A stretch of DNA of 64,000 nt. Source: Microthyrium microscopicum (lineage: Eukaryota; Ascomycota; Dothideomycetes; Microthyriales; Microthyriaceae). The DNA lies in assembly GCA_010405405.1 (NCBI GenBank), contig MU004237.1, positions 1,251,345-1,315,344 of the forward strand. Direction: 5' to 3'. This document shows, piece after piece, positions 10,584 through 19,757 of this stretch. Both the position numbers and the translations under genes were made by a program. A model generated the notes under the pieces. That model was not told the origin of the DNA, searched no databases, and saw nothing but the letters and a program-made list of their open reading frames with translations. The stretch's first letter is position 1, and each line of letters begins with the position of its first letter.

Positions 10584-11780
10584 TTATTTGATTGTATCAT
10601 GGAGACATTGAACCCCCGAGTCAGTCTTATCTGCCGTTATATTGAATGTGTTGACACTGATCTTGACCCACTTGTTCTTCTCGATGAGTGGGTTAGCAAC
10701 CCGCACATTCACATCCGTCGGCGCTTCATCAGTAAGCTGAAATCCGCAGGCTTTGACTGCTGACAAGACCGCATTGACGTATTTTGATGGAGCCGCATCA
10801 CTAGCTGTACATATACTGCAGGATACGGAGCAGCTGGTGCCAGAACTGGTTGTGCTGCAGCTAGTAATGCAGTTGCATTCGTAATCATAGCAGTCTGAGT
10901 ACCAGCCATGAACCACGCCATAGATTGTGCTGTTCGCGTTGCGGAAATATTGGTCAGCGACTGGATCGTAACCAGTGCATGGATAAGCATGAGCTTTACC
11001 AAAAAGTGCTGTAAAGGCGACAAACAAACCAGCTATTCCAGTTTTCCGATTCCCTTGAGTTTTTCGTGACTTTGATCGTGGCGTCGAGGTCGAATGGTAT
11101 AATGCTTCAGGATGTGGCCTTGGGAAATATCCAGAGTTGCTTGGCCACATTACGAGGGCGGTCTCTTCCTTAGCTATGCGAGCAGCGCGAGAAGTCATAG
11201 ACATTTTCCATACTTTGAATGTCAGAAGCGCCCCAAGTACACCAGCCAGAACGGTCAGGATGATGATGGCAAGTTGGTTCCGGTAACTTTGCTTGAGATT
11301 CTTCAAAGCCGTCGCCTTGTAAAACACACCAACAGCATTCAGACATTCGATGGGGTATCTATTTCTCCAGTTCCACATGGAATTGCCATCACATATTATT
11401 CCAGTGACGTTGGCCTTTGCAGTCATAGCACAGGCATTGTATGCGAAGTTGACATCGTCGCAATCGTTGCAACCGAGATAGCAAGCATCATATGCCTCGC
11501 TGCGAGCTACCTGGGTCCAGTGATTTGGATCCGAAGAAACTTTGGCGCTGGCTATAATATGTTGAACATGGCGAACGAGGGCGTACGTTGTTCCTGCTGT
11601 GATCGCGCAGCCTACCAGAATTGCGACTGGTAAAGCTAATTTCGGTAGAATGGAGTTGATCCTAAATCGGAATCCTTTCCGTTCGACTTGAGAGGTTTTG
11701 TTTACATCAGAGGTGCTCGGTCGATCTCGATCCGCATTTCTTGGTTGCTCAGAGTCGGGGTTGTAAGTTTTGGCGATCAT
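10584..11780 (-). CDS. Three-segment membrane protein with cysteine-rich C-terminal domain, unknown function
   Basis: A single 398-residue open frame starting MIAKTYNPDSEQP. Hydrophobic segments are at about 48-69, 169-188 and 248-262. A loop at about 70-168 has several cysteines and an NVT glycosylation site. A basic Ser/Arg/Lys-rich stretch at about 190-247 follows TM2. The third segment ends KAHA before YPCTGYDP, which looks like a signal-peptidase site. After it comes a domain dense in Cys with NST and NIT sequons, ending in a conserved-looking WVKISVNTFNIT block. I recall similar YPCTGYDP-type secreted domains in other ascomycetes, without a named function. The alternating topology would place both cysteine-rich parts in the lumen or outside the cell. 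It has no intron and lies next to other secreted or membrane genes. Confidence 0.75.
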   Translation of the reverse strand: MIAKTYNPDSEQPRNADRDRPSTSDVNKTSQVERKGFRFRINSILPKLALPVAILVGCAITAGTTYALVRHVQHIIASAKVSSDPNHWTQVARSEAYDACYLGCNDCDDVNFAYNACAMTAKANVTGIICDGNSMWNWRNRYPIECLNAVGVFYKATALKNLKQSYRNQLAIIILTVLAGVLGALLTFKVWKMSMTSRAARIAKEETALVMWPSNSGYFPRPHPEALYHSTSTPRSKSRKTQGNRKTGIAGLFVAFTALFGKAHAYPCTGYDPVADQYFRNANSTIYGVVHGWYSDCYDYECNCITSCSTTSSGTSCSVSCSICTASDAAPSKYVNAVLSAVKACGFQLTDEAPTDVNVRVANPLIEKNKWVKISVNTFNITADKTDSGVQCLHDTIK

Positions 11781-12979
11781 GGTGAGTCAAAACCACAGTA
11801 TCGTTTGTTTGGAAAGCGTAATTTCTCTGAGACTGAAGATCTACTTGACCGAGCTTATGGAGCCCTCCAGTATTTACGTAGAATGAGTTCATGGCTGTGA
11901 GTATCAAAAGAGACTCTGGAATGGTTGAGATGAGGCGGTGCAAACAAGATGGCGCCGCCTCCAAGGCACACTTGGCCCCCAACATTGAAATACAAGGCTT
12001 GAACAGCCGCCAAATTCGCATCCGACATACGGCTAACACCAAATGCTGATAGTGAAAGTATATCGGATACAAATTTCCAACGAATGCACTTGTGGCAGAG
12101 CCGCAGAACGGACCCGCAAGCAGGCAGCTCAGATGACCTCGACAGCAGAGAACTCGCGGGCAATAGCTTCACGCTTGCTATCTTCACCGGCCTCTAAGAC
12201 TCTGCCTAATCTACTGTCATGTTATCTGTAGTCTCATATCGAGACATTGTGACGTTGGCTAGATCAATTTCTGCTGTACAAAGCATAACTGAATTTTTGA
12301 TGGAAGTTGCCCAGATCAAGCCTAGAGTACTACTCTACCACTGAGTCCTGAATTGCTGTCGATTTGATTTTTTGGCTCCTTTACGCTCACTAACCTTGGT
12401 TATTATAGAAGCCAATTTGCATAATTGTCGAGACGCATGCTTTTCGAGTTCCTGGATATTTGAATGAAATCATGACATTGATTGCCGGTCAGCAATGAAG
12501 CTCTCCAAGAATAGTGGAATATGACCAGGAGAAAGGGGGTGGCGTTTATTAGCACTAAGGTTGCCAAGGTTGCTTGCTAAACACTTTCGGCATACAAATA
12601 CCTCTCACACGATACCTGCCAAAATCATGTCCTTAAACCATCAATTAGCCTTGAACAAGCATTGTGTTCATCATTACCATGACAATGGTGTGAATTGGCA
12701 AGTTTGGCATATTCCAAAGGTGGCTTTGGTAATGGTCAAAGTCTATACATCGAAACGGCGCCAGTGCTAAAGCGCGTGTCCTGTTCCACTCGCGCACAGG
12801 ACTGTAGCACGCCGCATAGCCCTCGCCCTTCAAACAATGATAAAGGTACGAAAATGGTACAGCTCCAGTTGACTTAGCAGCCTCAAGGTTTCACGACATC
12901 CCGAACACAGAAGCGATAAGATGGAGCAGCTCCGCCATGGACCCTCCATTGCTCAAGTCATCTCGACATCACCAAAGGT
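11781..12979. other. Intergenic region
   Basis: This 1.2 kb contains overlapping short frames on both strands (11855-12187 minus, 12043-12231 plus, 12561-12770 plus) that look like chance. On the minus strand at about 12315-12345 a tRNA-like D-arm (CTC, AGTGGTAG loop, GAG) is visible. No B box or acceptor stem follows, so no tRNA is called. Confidence 0.45.
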
Positions 12980-13873
12980 ATGAGCTCTAACACCAGCATT
13001 GCCGGTTTCGCAATTCGCCGCAATGGAAGTTGCGTGGCACCACTTGGAGAAATTGACTGCGGCGGGACAGTAGCACCATATCGAGTCTGCTGTCCTCACG
13101 AGGCCTATTGCCCTCGATCCAACTCGTATAACGCATATTGCTGCGATCAAGCTAATTACAATTGCACCATAGCCATCTTGAGCGATGGCCCATTCTGTGC
13201 CAATGCGACCTGGACAATGTATGACAATGGCGGGTATTTTTGCTGCGATGCAGGTCTAGCAGGATACCAAAACACCATCACGAATTCCAATGGATGCGCA
13301 AACCCGGGCTATCAAGTCGCAAATGGAGAGAATTTTTTGCCCCCGATAGGACAGAAACCGAAAGGTGAGAAAAGAGATAGGAATGATATGTCGAACAACG
13401 CTGATCGTATTTTAGCCACCGCTAATTCTACGTCAATTCCTGAGCCTACTTCCACGCCGTCGCAGATTTCTACATTTAGATCCAAATCAAGCAATATCGG
13501 CGCCATTGCTGGTGGAGTAGTGGGAGGAGTCGTTCTGTTTATCACTCTCCTTGCAATACTCATGGTAGTCGCTCGCCGGCAGAAGCAGAATGTGAACAGT
13601 AGAGCTCATGAATTACAAAAAGCAATGCATCCCAAGAGGCTTGAACTCTCAGAGGGACCTCAGCATTCCGCCCCGGCTATGGAGCTAGAAAGCAGTGTTG
13701 GCACTCGAGTTAGTACTGAAATACTCGCCAAGCTTTTGGTACTAGTTTTGGTACTAGTCTTGGCAACAGGGGCCAAACTCAAAATTACAAAAAATACAGC
13801 TTTAGCGAAAGGGGACTTTTCCGAAAAGAAAATATTTTACGTCTCTTTGCCCACGCTGCCAAGCCCCCACTAA
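12980..13873 (+). CDS. Cysteine-rich single-pass membrane protein with MITE-derived C-terminus
   Basis: A 297-residue open frame. Residues 18-106 hold about a dozen cysteines, including CC pairs (RVCCPH, AYCCD, YFCCD), and N-glycosylation sequons. A Ser/Thr/Pro linker follows, then one transmembrane segment at 173-197 (GAIAGGVVGGVVLFITLL) and a cytosolic basic stretch (ARRQKQN). This is the architecture of fungal cell-surface sensors or anchors, although no WSC domain is recognised. No signal peptide is seen at the N-terminus; an upstream exon may be missing from this model. A 266-bp MITE begins in codon 238, so residues 239-297 and the stop come from the transposon. Beyond the MITE the downstream DNA keeps an open tail in the pre-insertion frame to a TGA at 14067-14069, about 33 codons after residue 238. 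The insertion therefore replaced rather than merely removed the cytosolic tail. Confidence 0.65.
   Translation: MSSNTSIAGFAIRRNGSCVAPLGEIDCGGTVAPYRVCCPHEAYCPRSNSYNAYCCDQANYNCTIAILSDGPFCANATWTMYDNGGYFCCDAGLAGYQNTITNSNGCANPGYQVANGENFLPPIGQKPKGEKRDRNDMSNNADRILATANSTSIPEPTSTPSQISTFRSKSSNIGAIAGGVVGGVVLFITLLAILMVVARRQKQNVNSRAHELQKAMHPKRLELSEGPQHSAPAMELESSVGTRVSTEILAKLLVLVLVLVLATGAKLKITKNTALAKGDFSEKKIFYVSLPTLPSPH
13693..13765 (+). repeat. MITE left terminal inverted repeat
   Basis: About 73 bases, exactly the reverse complement of 13886-13958. In the host gene frame it is translated and gives a run of alternating Leu and Val (LLVLVLVLVLA), an artificial hydrophobic segment. Confidence 0.9.
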
Positions 13874-13885
13874 CCTAGCCAAAGA

Positions 13886-13958
13886 TGCCAAGACTAGTAC
13901 CAAAACTAGTACCAAAAGCTTGGCGAGTATTTCAGTACTAACTCGAGTGCCAACACTG
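13886..13958 (-). repeat. MITE right terminal inverted repeat
   Basis: Reverse complement of the left arm. It lies downstream of the stop codon that now terminates the host gene. Confidence 0.9.
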
Positions 13959-14069
13959 CTAGAAAGCAAACCGTCCGAACTAGTTGGAGACAGCAACACA
14001 TTGATTGCAGAATTACCTTCAAGCGATGTGGCCCCACCACAACAAGATATAGAAGTAAAGCATTCCTGA

Positions 14070-14771
14070 ATATCATGTCTGTCTTGGGCTAAGGAAAGTT
14101 GAGAATGAACTTGATATAATCGACTGCGAGCTCGCCATTCATTAGGTACATAATGCTTGAAACCATTAACAACCTCATTAATCGAGTATCAGCGCTTTCC
14201 CCTAAATCTAGTCTCTTTCTCTTATCCATTTTTTTTCAGTGGAAGAGCCAAAATAACTTTGAAGTTGCTTCGTCGCTTATGACTAAACACTTTCAAGACT
14301 CTCTACTAACACGAAAGCCCTACGCTCTGTATAAGGCTGACAAGCATATTTCAGGGCATCAAGGGGTCGACAAAATAAATGGTGCGCTCTCAGCGAGTGC
14401 GATAGCTCCAATACAAGACAATCTGCCATTGAGTGCTTTATTTGCCATCAAGCGCGTTTAGACATATACATTCTATTGAGTGCATTGGAAAATATTACAC
14501 CTTCTACTAGAAAGCGTTCGTGGGAGCCATAACGCCGATGGGAGGACGCCAGTTATCTTGTCCATCAGTTGGGCATCCAATCATTCAGTCTCCAAATGAC
14601 CAATCACTGGTGACTTACGGCTGCAATCTAATGCAGACTCAACTCAATTCGAGAGTACAGTAGTACAATTTGCGGGAATAAGAAGACCCCGCTCAACTAC
14701 ATCCTATTCAACAGGAAGCGATTAGGCTTGCTCTTGGCAAACATTGGCATTCCGCTCTTTTCGATATAAAA
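14070..14771. other. Intergenic region
   Basis: This 0.7 kb lies between the pre-insertion stop and the next gene. One frame (14153-14461 plus, 102 codons) is open but has no recognisable features and is not called as a gene. Confidence 0.45.
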
Positions 14772-15628
14772 ATGGTTCTCTTCGAAGTTGCTGCAGCTGG
14801 TGCATTTCTGCTAGGTCACAAACAACGAAAACAACGCCAAGAGAAATATCGTAAGGAAGCCGATGAAGCTCTGCGACAACGAGGATGGGACGGAGGTCTG
14901 AAAGCTCGAACAGATTCCTTGGAAAGACAGAATTCTGGCTTGCTCTCTCCAGGTCATCCTGTTCAGAGGCCTACTAGTGCTCCTCTGCCAGGTCATGCGC
15001 CGCAGGGCTGGCAAGGTAAGATTGCTCTAGTCCTCTTCTATGATCTACTGCTAGTTTTCTGGAAGACCATGGCACGGCTTGGACTCATAAGCTCTATAAA
15101 ATCGTTCGATCGTACCAGCACATGAGTCTATACAAGGATTTCCACATCGGTTATATTTTGCCTCGTTGTGTCGGTAGAAAGCTCATGATGTTCGTAAGGA
15201 TTGCGGTGCATTGGAGGGCTTCTGATAGCCAGTGCGGTGGTTTCTTACGATCTTTCCAATCTCTGTCGCTGTTCTGTGGTAGTTGAAGCTAATACAAGGC
15301 AGGCATGGGCACAAAACCACACAAAGATGATCCATTAGCGTATGGATATCTTCCAAATCAAGCCAGTGGCCATAACAGACCGCCACCTCAACAATATCCG
15401 CCAACTGGCCCACCATTCTTTCACTCGCAGTCTCATCCCAACGCTTCTCCGCCTACGCAGTCATACGGCCATCCCCAACAATATGGCCCGCCCCCTCAGT
15501 CATATGGACAACCATATCAACACCCTCCATCATATGTACAGCCTCAGCAGCAATATCCTCCTCCATACGGAAACACGCCGCCTCCATATGGGACACCACC
15601 ACCGCAATATGGACATTCAGTACAGTAA
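14772..15628 (+). CDS. Pro/Gln/Tyr-rich low-complexity protein, unknown function
   Basis: Two exons (14772-15015 and 15303-15628) join in phase (QGWQGMGTKPHKDD) to 189 residues; the intron is 287 bases. The N-terminus MVLFEVAAAGAFLLGHKQRK is a short hydrophobic segment followed by a strongly basic, probably coiled stretch, resembling a membrane-anchored or signal-like start. The second exon encodes a Pro/Gln/Tyr-rich tail with repeated YG(H/Q)P(Q/Y) and PPPYG-like units, as in many fungal disordered proteins. The function is unknown. The model rests on clear GTAAG and GCAG splice signals and frame closure. The long intron may be divided differently. Confidence 0.6.
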
Positions 15629-16675
15629 GTCTCTCTCCATTTGCCACTCGCTGGGGCATTATACTTGCTAGTATGACAGTTCACGATATTTTGGTGATAT
15701 CGGCCAGACGATAGCATCTGGCAGATATTGCAGCAACGAAGCGATATACAGACCGTTGGGAATATCATGACTACCAGACACGCGGCGATCTGTCATTCCT
15801 TATGTTTTCGCCACACGCTGACGACTTCAGGTATCAAAATAACCCTCCACTGAGATACTAGTCATTGTGGGCTCTCAACCTTCAGTCCAGAATAGATTGA
15901 GATGTTTCGCTCTCAGCCTGAAGGGTACCGGCATAACGAAAACCATAGTTTTCCAGCATTAGAAATATGGAACTTTGCTCACGAGAATAAATCATCTGCT
16001 TTGCCGAATTTCTTATTGATTGTGGGGTTGCGTAAACATGACCATGAAGCTGGTAGGCCCGATTCTGACAGATATAGAAATATTACTTCCCGACCAATAG
16101 CGTTCTGGATCACCAGATCCGGTTGTTGATATATCGGGAAAAGTTCCAGGGCAGATCAAACTCGTGGCAAGCATTTGGGCCTAGAGCAAGATCTTTCAAG
16201 AAGCTGCTAATACCTGAAAGCAAGCTAACCAATAATCAGTTGTAAACGATGAGATTGTGCTGAGTTATGAGGGCTACTTCAAATGAGCGGCGACACGGCG
16301 GTTTCGTTGAGCCTCTACAATCCTAGAGTTCCTGATGGTTCCCTAGAGACAAATGCTTGTGCTTGTAGGGTTTCTTTACCCCAATTCTCTTGCATTAAAT
16401 TAATTTAGTGTGGGGATCCAGTTCACTCGAATTTTAATCAGGGTACGTCTACCAGTAGAAAGTCTTCTCTTGTGTGGGAGCCAGTTGGAATTGCAGATTG
16501 CATTTCCCAATAGCTACTTTCTTGCGAGCTAACTTTACATGAAAGATGTACTTCGCGTACAACGAAATGAGATATAGTCTCGTGCATTCATCTTGAAGAT
16601 TTTAACCTACACGTTTCTGCTTTCGAGGGTTTTTTCAGTTTCTCAAGTCACTCATTTGTCGTTTTAGCATTCATC
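15629..16675. other. Intergenic region and cutinase promoter
   Basis: About 1 kb without a convincing frame (15902-16129 plus is weak). The last 100 bases before 16676 are pyrimidine-rich, with TTTCTCAAGTCACTCATTT leading into the cutinase start, as expected of a 5' leader. Confidence 0.5.
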
Positions 16676-17468
16676 ATGAAGCTCTCAACCGTTGCTACCA
16701 GTCTATTCGTCGGCGCAGTCGTCGCGCTGCCTCAAGGCTCCACTTCAAATGACTTAGCAAAAGGCTGTAAAAAGGTTACTTTGGTCTATGCTCGTGCTTC
16801 AACTGAAATTGGGAATATGGTATGATGGCCAGGTCAGAATATATCAGATCACTTGCTAACATACTATAGGGAACTACCAACAGTGTTGGCCCAGGTCTCT
16901 GCAAAGGACTAAAAGCGAACTTTGCGAACGATGTTGCCTGCCAAGGAGTCAGCAGTCCTGCTTATACTGCTGGACTGATCGATAACTTCTCCGTCAAAGG
17001 GACAACTGCATCAGCAATCGCCGAAGCTACAAAGCATTTTACCGACGCCGCTACCAGATGTCCCCAGACGATAATGGTTGCTGGTGGTTTCAGGTTAGTA
17101 ACGAGTTTGTGATATGGAAGAATTGGTGTCTAACGTCTTATTGTAGCCAAGGAACAGCTGTGATCTTCAACGCCGTCGGAAATCTCCCCGATGCTATCAA
17201 AAAGAGAGTTGTGGGCGTTGCGCTTTACGGGTACACCAAAAACAAGCAGAATGGTGGCACCATTCCAAAATACCCCAAGGAAAATGTCAAAGTGTTCTGT
17301 CCTGCTTCTGATGGCGTCTGCGGTGGTACACTTAACGTCAATCTTGGTCATTTCTCCTACCTTACGGGCTCATCACAAAGAGAAGGATATACTTTCCTCA
17401 CACAGAAAATCAAGGCCGCTGGATCTGGAGCTGCCGCGGCCGCTCCTGCTGTAGAAGCCATGATGTAG
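16676..17468 (+). CDS. Cutinase (secreted cutin/polyester hydrolase)
   Basis: Three exons (16676-16819, 16870-17093 and 17147-17468) join in phase to 229 residues. A signal peptide (MKLSTVATSLFVGAVVA) precedes the mature chain. The family features are present: VTLVYARASTEIGNMG near the N-terminus and the nucleophile elbow GGFSQG with Ser123, whose codon is split by the second intron. Asp178 lies in the disulfide-linked CPASDGVC motif and His191 in NLGHFSYL, completing the Ser-Asp-His triad. Four or more cysteines fit the usual disulfides. Cutinases cut ester bonds in plant cuticle and are secreted by plant-associated fungi. Ala-rich residues end the protein and no anchor is seen. It is complete and intact, and has secreted-protein neighbours. 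Confidence 0.93.
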
Positions 17469-18360
17469 TTATACCCGAATGAAGTTATCTCGTTCTTAGT
17501 CTGAAAGCATACAGAACATGAGAAGAGGCTGTGGATGATTTGTTGCGCTGATCTAATTGGTTACTAAAGTAAGTTGAACGCAGTATTAGAGCGAAGACCG
17601 CATGCCAAAACCTATAAAGCAGCTTGTTTGCTATCGAGCATCATGATTCCTCTTTTCCAAATTCTGTCAAAGAGCTTCGGTGTTAAAGGCAGCTATTACA
17701 CCACGATTTTCGCAATGAAAGCAGTGAGAGGGCAACCCAGCAAGGCTTAGTAGGGACTGAAATAGGAAATCCTGGCGACGCTAGACTATATCTAGTAGTT
17801 TTCTCGAGCTTATATCAGAGAATTCATTATGAGATAGATTGCAGTCAAGGGGCACAACCCCTATGACCGCTGTTGGGCATGTCGTAGGAATTTATATCAG
17901 AATCACTGCCATGTCGCGTCGCGTGAACGCGGTGTCGGCTATTGTAGTATGGTTTCTTCATTACATTCAGCCCTTTGGCTTGAACTTGAGAAATCATTAG
18001 ATGAATGCTCTCCTGCCAGACAATATTCAAAATACATTCGGAGATTGCAATTGAATCTCGACACTACCACTGACTCCCCGGTCCCAAATCCCTTTCCTGA
18101 CGAATAACACCTAGATGGTAGGTAGAGGTAATGCGTTTTATCACCTCAGTTCCAAAAATGTTCATAGGTCATGAGCAGGTACGGCTCGAAAAATGCGAAG
18201 ACACTGGTTTGGAAGTAAGCGAGAGAAGAATGTAGTAATTATTTCATTGCCTATCTCGCAATATGATCTTTGTAACAGTAGGAAGTAAGTTCTTTACATG
18301 TTCAAGAACATGCACAATTCCATGACATCGTGGCGGTTTTCATATGATCATGTTCCGTGC
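17469..18360. other. Intergenic region
   Basis: About 0.9 kb between the cutinase and a convergent small secreted protein gene. Only a weak 61-codon minus frame (17845-18030) is present; no repeat or RNA gene was seen. Confidence 0.5.
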
Positions 18361-18615
18361 TCAGCAAATACAGTGTGGATCGTTGCCATTGACCATCTGG
18401 CAACGACAGCTACCACAGTCCGCTGCCAATAGCCACTGACTATTTGTCGAGCAGACATAGATTTGATTCTGGTGCGTCTGGGGGAAGCGGCCATCGCCAC
18501 AGATGTGGTCGCCCTCGCGGTGGTTGATGCCGGCGGGCATTTCGGAACAGTCGGCTGAGACGAGCGCAAAGAGGCTCATAGCGCTCATTAGAGCCAGGGT
18601 CAGAGAGAGCTTCAT
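18361..18615 (-). CDS. Small secreted cysteine-rich protein (84 aa), effector-like
   Basis: A single-exon frame beginning MKLSLTLALMSAMSLFALVSA, a strong signal peptide with a likely cleavage after VSA. The mature chain of about 63 residues carries eight cysteines (DCSEM, HICGDG, YVCST, DCGSCRC, HCIC), enough for four disulfides. Small size, secretion signal and cysteine density define the candidate-effector or antimicrobial-like class in fungi, but no specific family is recognised. The plus strand upstream of the start shows TATATAAG about 175 bases before the ATG, read on the minus strand as CTTATATA. An antisense shadow frame overlaps it. Function unknown. Confidence 0.75.
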   Translation of the reverse strand: MKLSLTLALMSAMSLFALVSADCSEMPAGINHREGDHICGDGRFPQTHQNQIYVCSTNSQWLLAADCGSCRCQMVNGNDPHCIC

Positions 18616-19490
18616 TTCGGTGGGCTAGAATGCGTCAGTGATCTCTTCCGTGGGAAAGTTGATCACACATACTGGTCTTGTAGATGTGAAGGTGATATTT
18701 ATTGAGCAAAGTAGACTTTAAGTGGTTCTTGTTCTTGATTTGAGTGTTGAATGCAATATTCTCAGGTCTCAGGCTTGAATCAAATAGTTTATATAAGGGA
18801 GAGGAACTGGTTCTATCACTGATATGTTGGGTGATGTATACTTTGCAAGTCACTGAGGAGTAACAAACATGTCAGAAACTCACGATAAACAGTCACTGGT
18901 TACTAAGACTTTTTGGAACTCTAGTAGTAGAATGATAGGTTCAAACTGTCCTGGCCCAGGTCTTTCTCATCGTGACTCTGTCGTGGCAAACGGTTACAGC
19001 TCACGAAAGTACCATAAGCATGGATTAGAAACTTTTACAGCCCTTCTTAGAGAAAGTGTTGCTAATTGATTGTGCGTGTTGTGACAGCTGATATTAGTCA
19101 TCAGTACACCAGAAGCCAAAGTTTATACGTGCTACCTGTAGTGAAATGCTCATGCTGCTGGGATATGATGGTTCAGGCAAGCACAATAGCCGTTGCGATA
19201 TTGTGTGTCACAGCTGATGAATAGCTTGGTAGAAGTTATTACTTGCTAGGTTACTTGTACAGACTGCGAGGACCTGTGCGATACTACAAGTGACCAGTCA
19301 ATAGAGAGAAAATGTTTGACAATATCAAGATCATGGATATTCATATCTAAAGTAGAATATAAATACAAAAGCTTTATCGATCAAGATATCTCGCCACTGT
19401 CAACCGAGGTCTAATGCTTCAACCTCTCCTCCAAGATTCGAAAACGCTGTCAAGTAACCACAAAATATGCAATGCTAGATGTTTGAGCAT
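18616..19490. other. Intergenic region between two small secreted protein genes
   Basis: About 0.9 kb with no convincing gene; 18869-19069 plus is a chance-like frame. Confidence 0.5.
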
Positions 19491-19757
19491 CTAAAAGACG
19501 CGGACACCAGCCTCGCGGTTCTTGTCACGGCAGCACTGGTCGAATCGATCGGTATCGCGACCAGTCTGGCAGGCGATCCAATTGCCTTCCATGCGGCGCT
19601 GGTTATCTGAACGGCAGCATCCCGTGGTTCCAGTGTTGTATTCTCCTCCGTTGATAGAGCAGGCTTTGATAGGTCCATCGGCCAAAATGGTGTTGTCAAG
19701 AGGGCTGGCAAATGCCAAAAGTGGGAGGGCGGCAAGAATGAGCTGGAATGCGAACAT
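19491..19757 (-). CDS. Small secreted protein with C-CC-C-CC cysteine pattern (88 aa)
   Basis: The start at 19757 gives MFAFQLILAALPLLAFASPL, a clear signal peptide. An upstream in-frame ATG at 19901 would place 48 non-hydrophobic residues before it and is rejected. The mature chain of about 70 residues contains six cysteines in the order C, CC, C, CC (ACSING, GCCRSD, ACQTG, QCCRDK). Two CC pairs recall hydrophobin-like spacing, but only six cysteines and low hydrophobicity argue against a hydrophobin. It is charged and Arg-rich near the C-terminus. It lies on the same strand as the neighbouring small secreted protein at 18.4 kb but is not an obvious duplicate of it. Function unknown. Confidence 0.72.
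   Translation of the reverse strand: MFAFQLILAALPLLAFASPLDNTILADGPIKACSINGGEYNTGTTGCCRSDNQRRMEGNWIACQTGRDTDRFDQCCRDKNREAGVRVF

Larger units (their letters stand above)
13693..13958. mobile_element. hAT-type MITE (266 bp, non-autonomous DNA transposon)
   Basis: The element begins CAGTGTTGGC and ends GCCAACACTG. It has perfect terminal inverted repeats of about 73 bases (13693-13765 and 13886-13958) and is flanked by an 8-bp target duplication CTAGAAAG (13685-13692 and 13959-13966). The 8-bp duplication and CAGTG ends match the hAT superfamily. The 120-bp core encodes nothing recognisable, so it must have been moved by a transposase elsewhere. Perfect identity of the two arms and of the target duplication implies a recent insertion. 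Inside the arms, TTTTGGTACTAG is tandemly repeated. Confidence 0.93.
13685..13966. repeat. 8-bp target-site duplication flanking the MITE
   Basis: CTAGAAAG is present at 13685-13692 and 13959-13966. Both copies fall in the reading frame region encoding LES of the host gene, so the empty site can be inferred by removing one copy plus the element. Confidence 0.9.

Noticed and set aside
12315-12345. tRNA-like D-arm on the minus strand
   Set aside because: A CTC/GAG stem with an AGTGGTAG loop is present, but there is no B box (GGTTCRANNCC), anticodon arm or acceptor stem.
14153-14461. 102-codon plus frame near the MITE-carrying gene
   Set aside because: No signal, motif or splicing support; composition looks intergenic.
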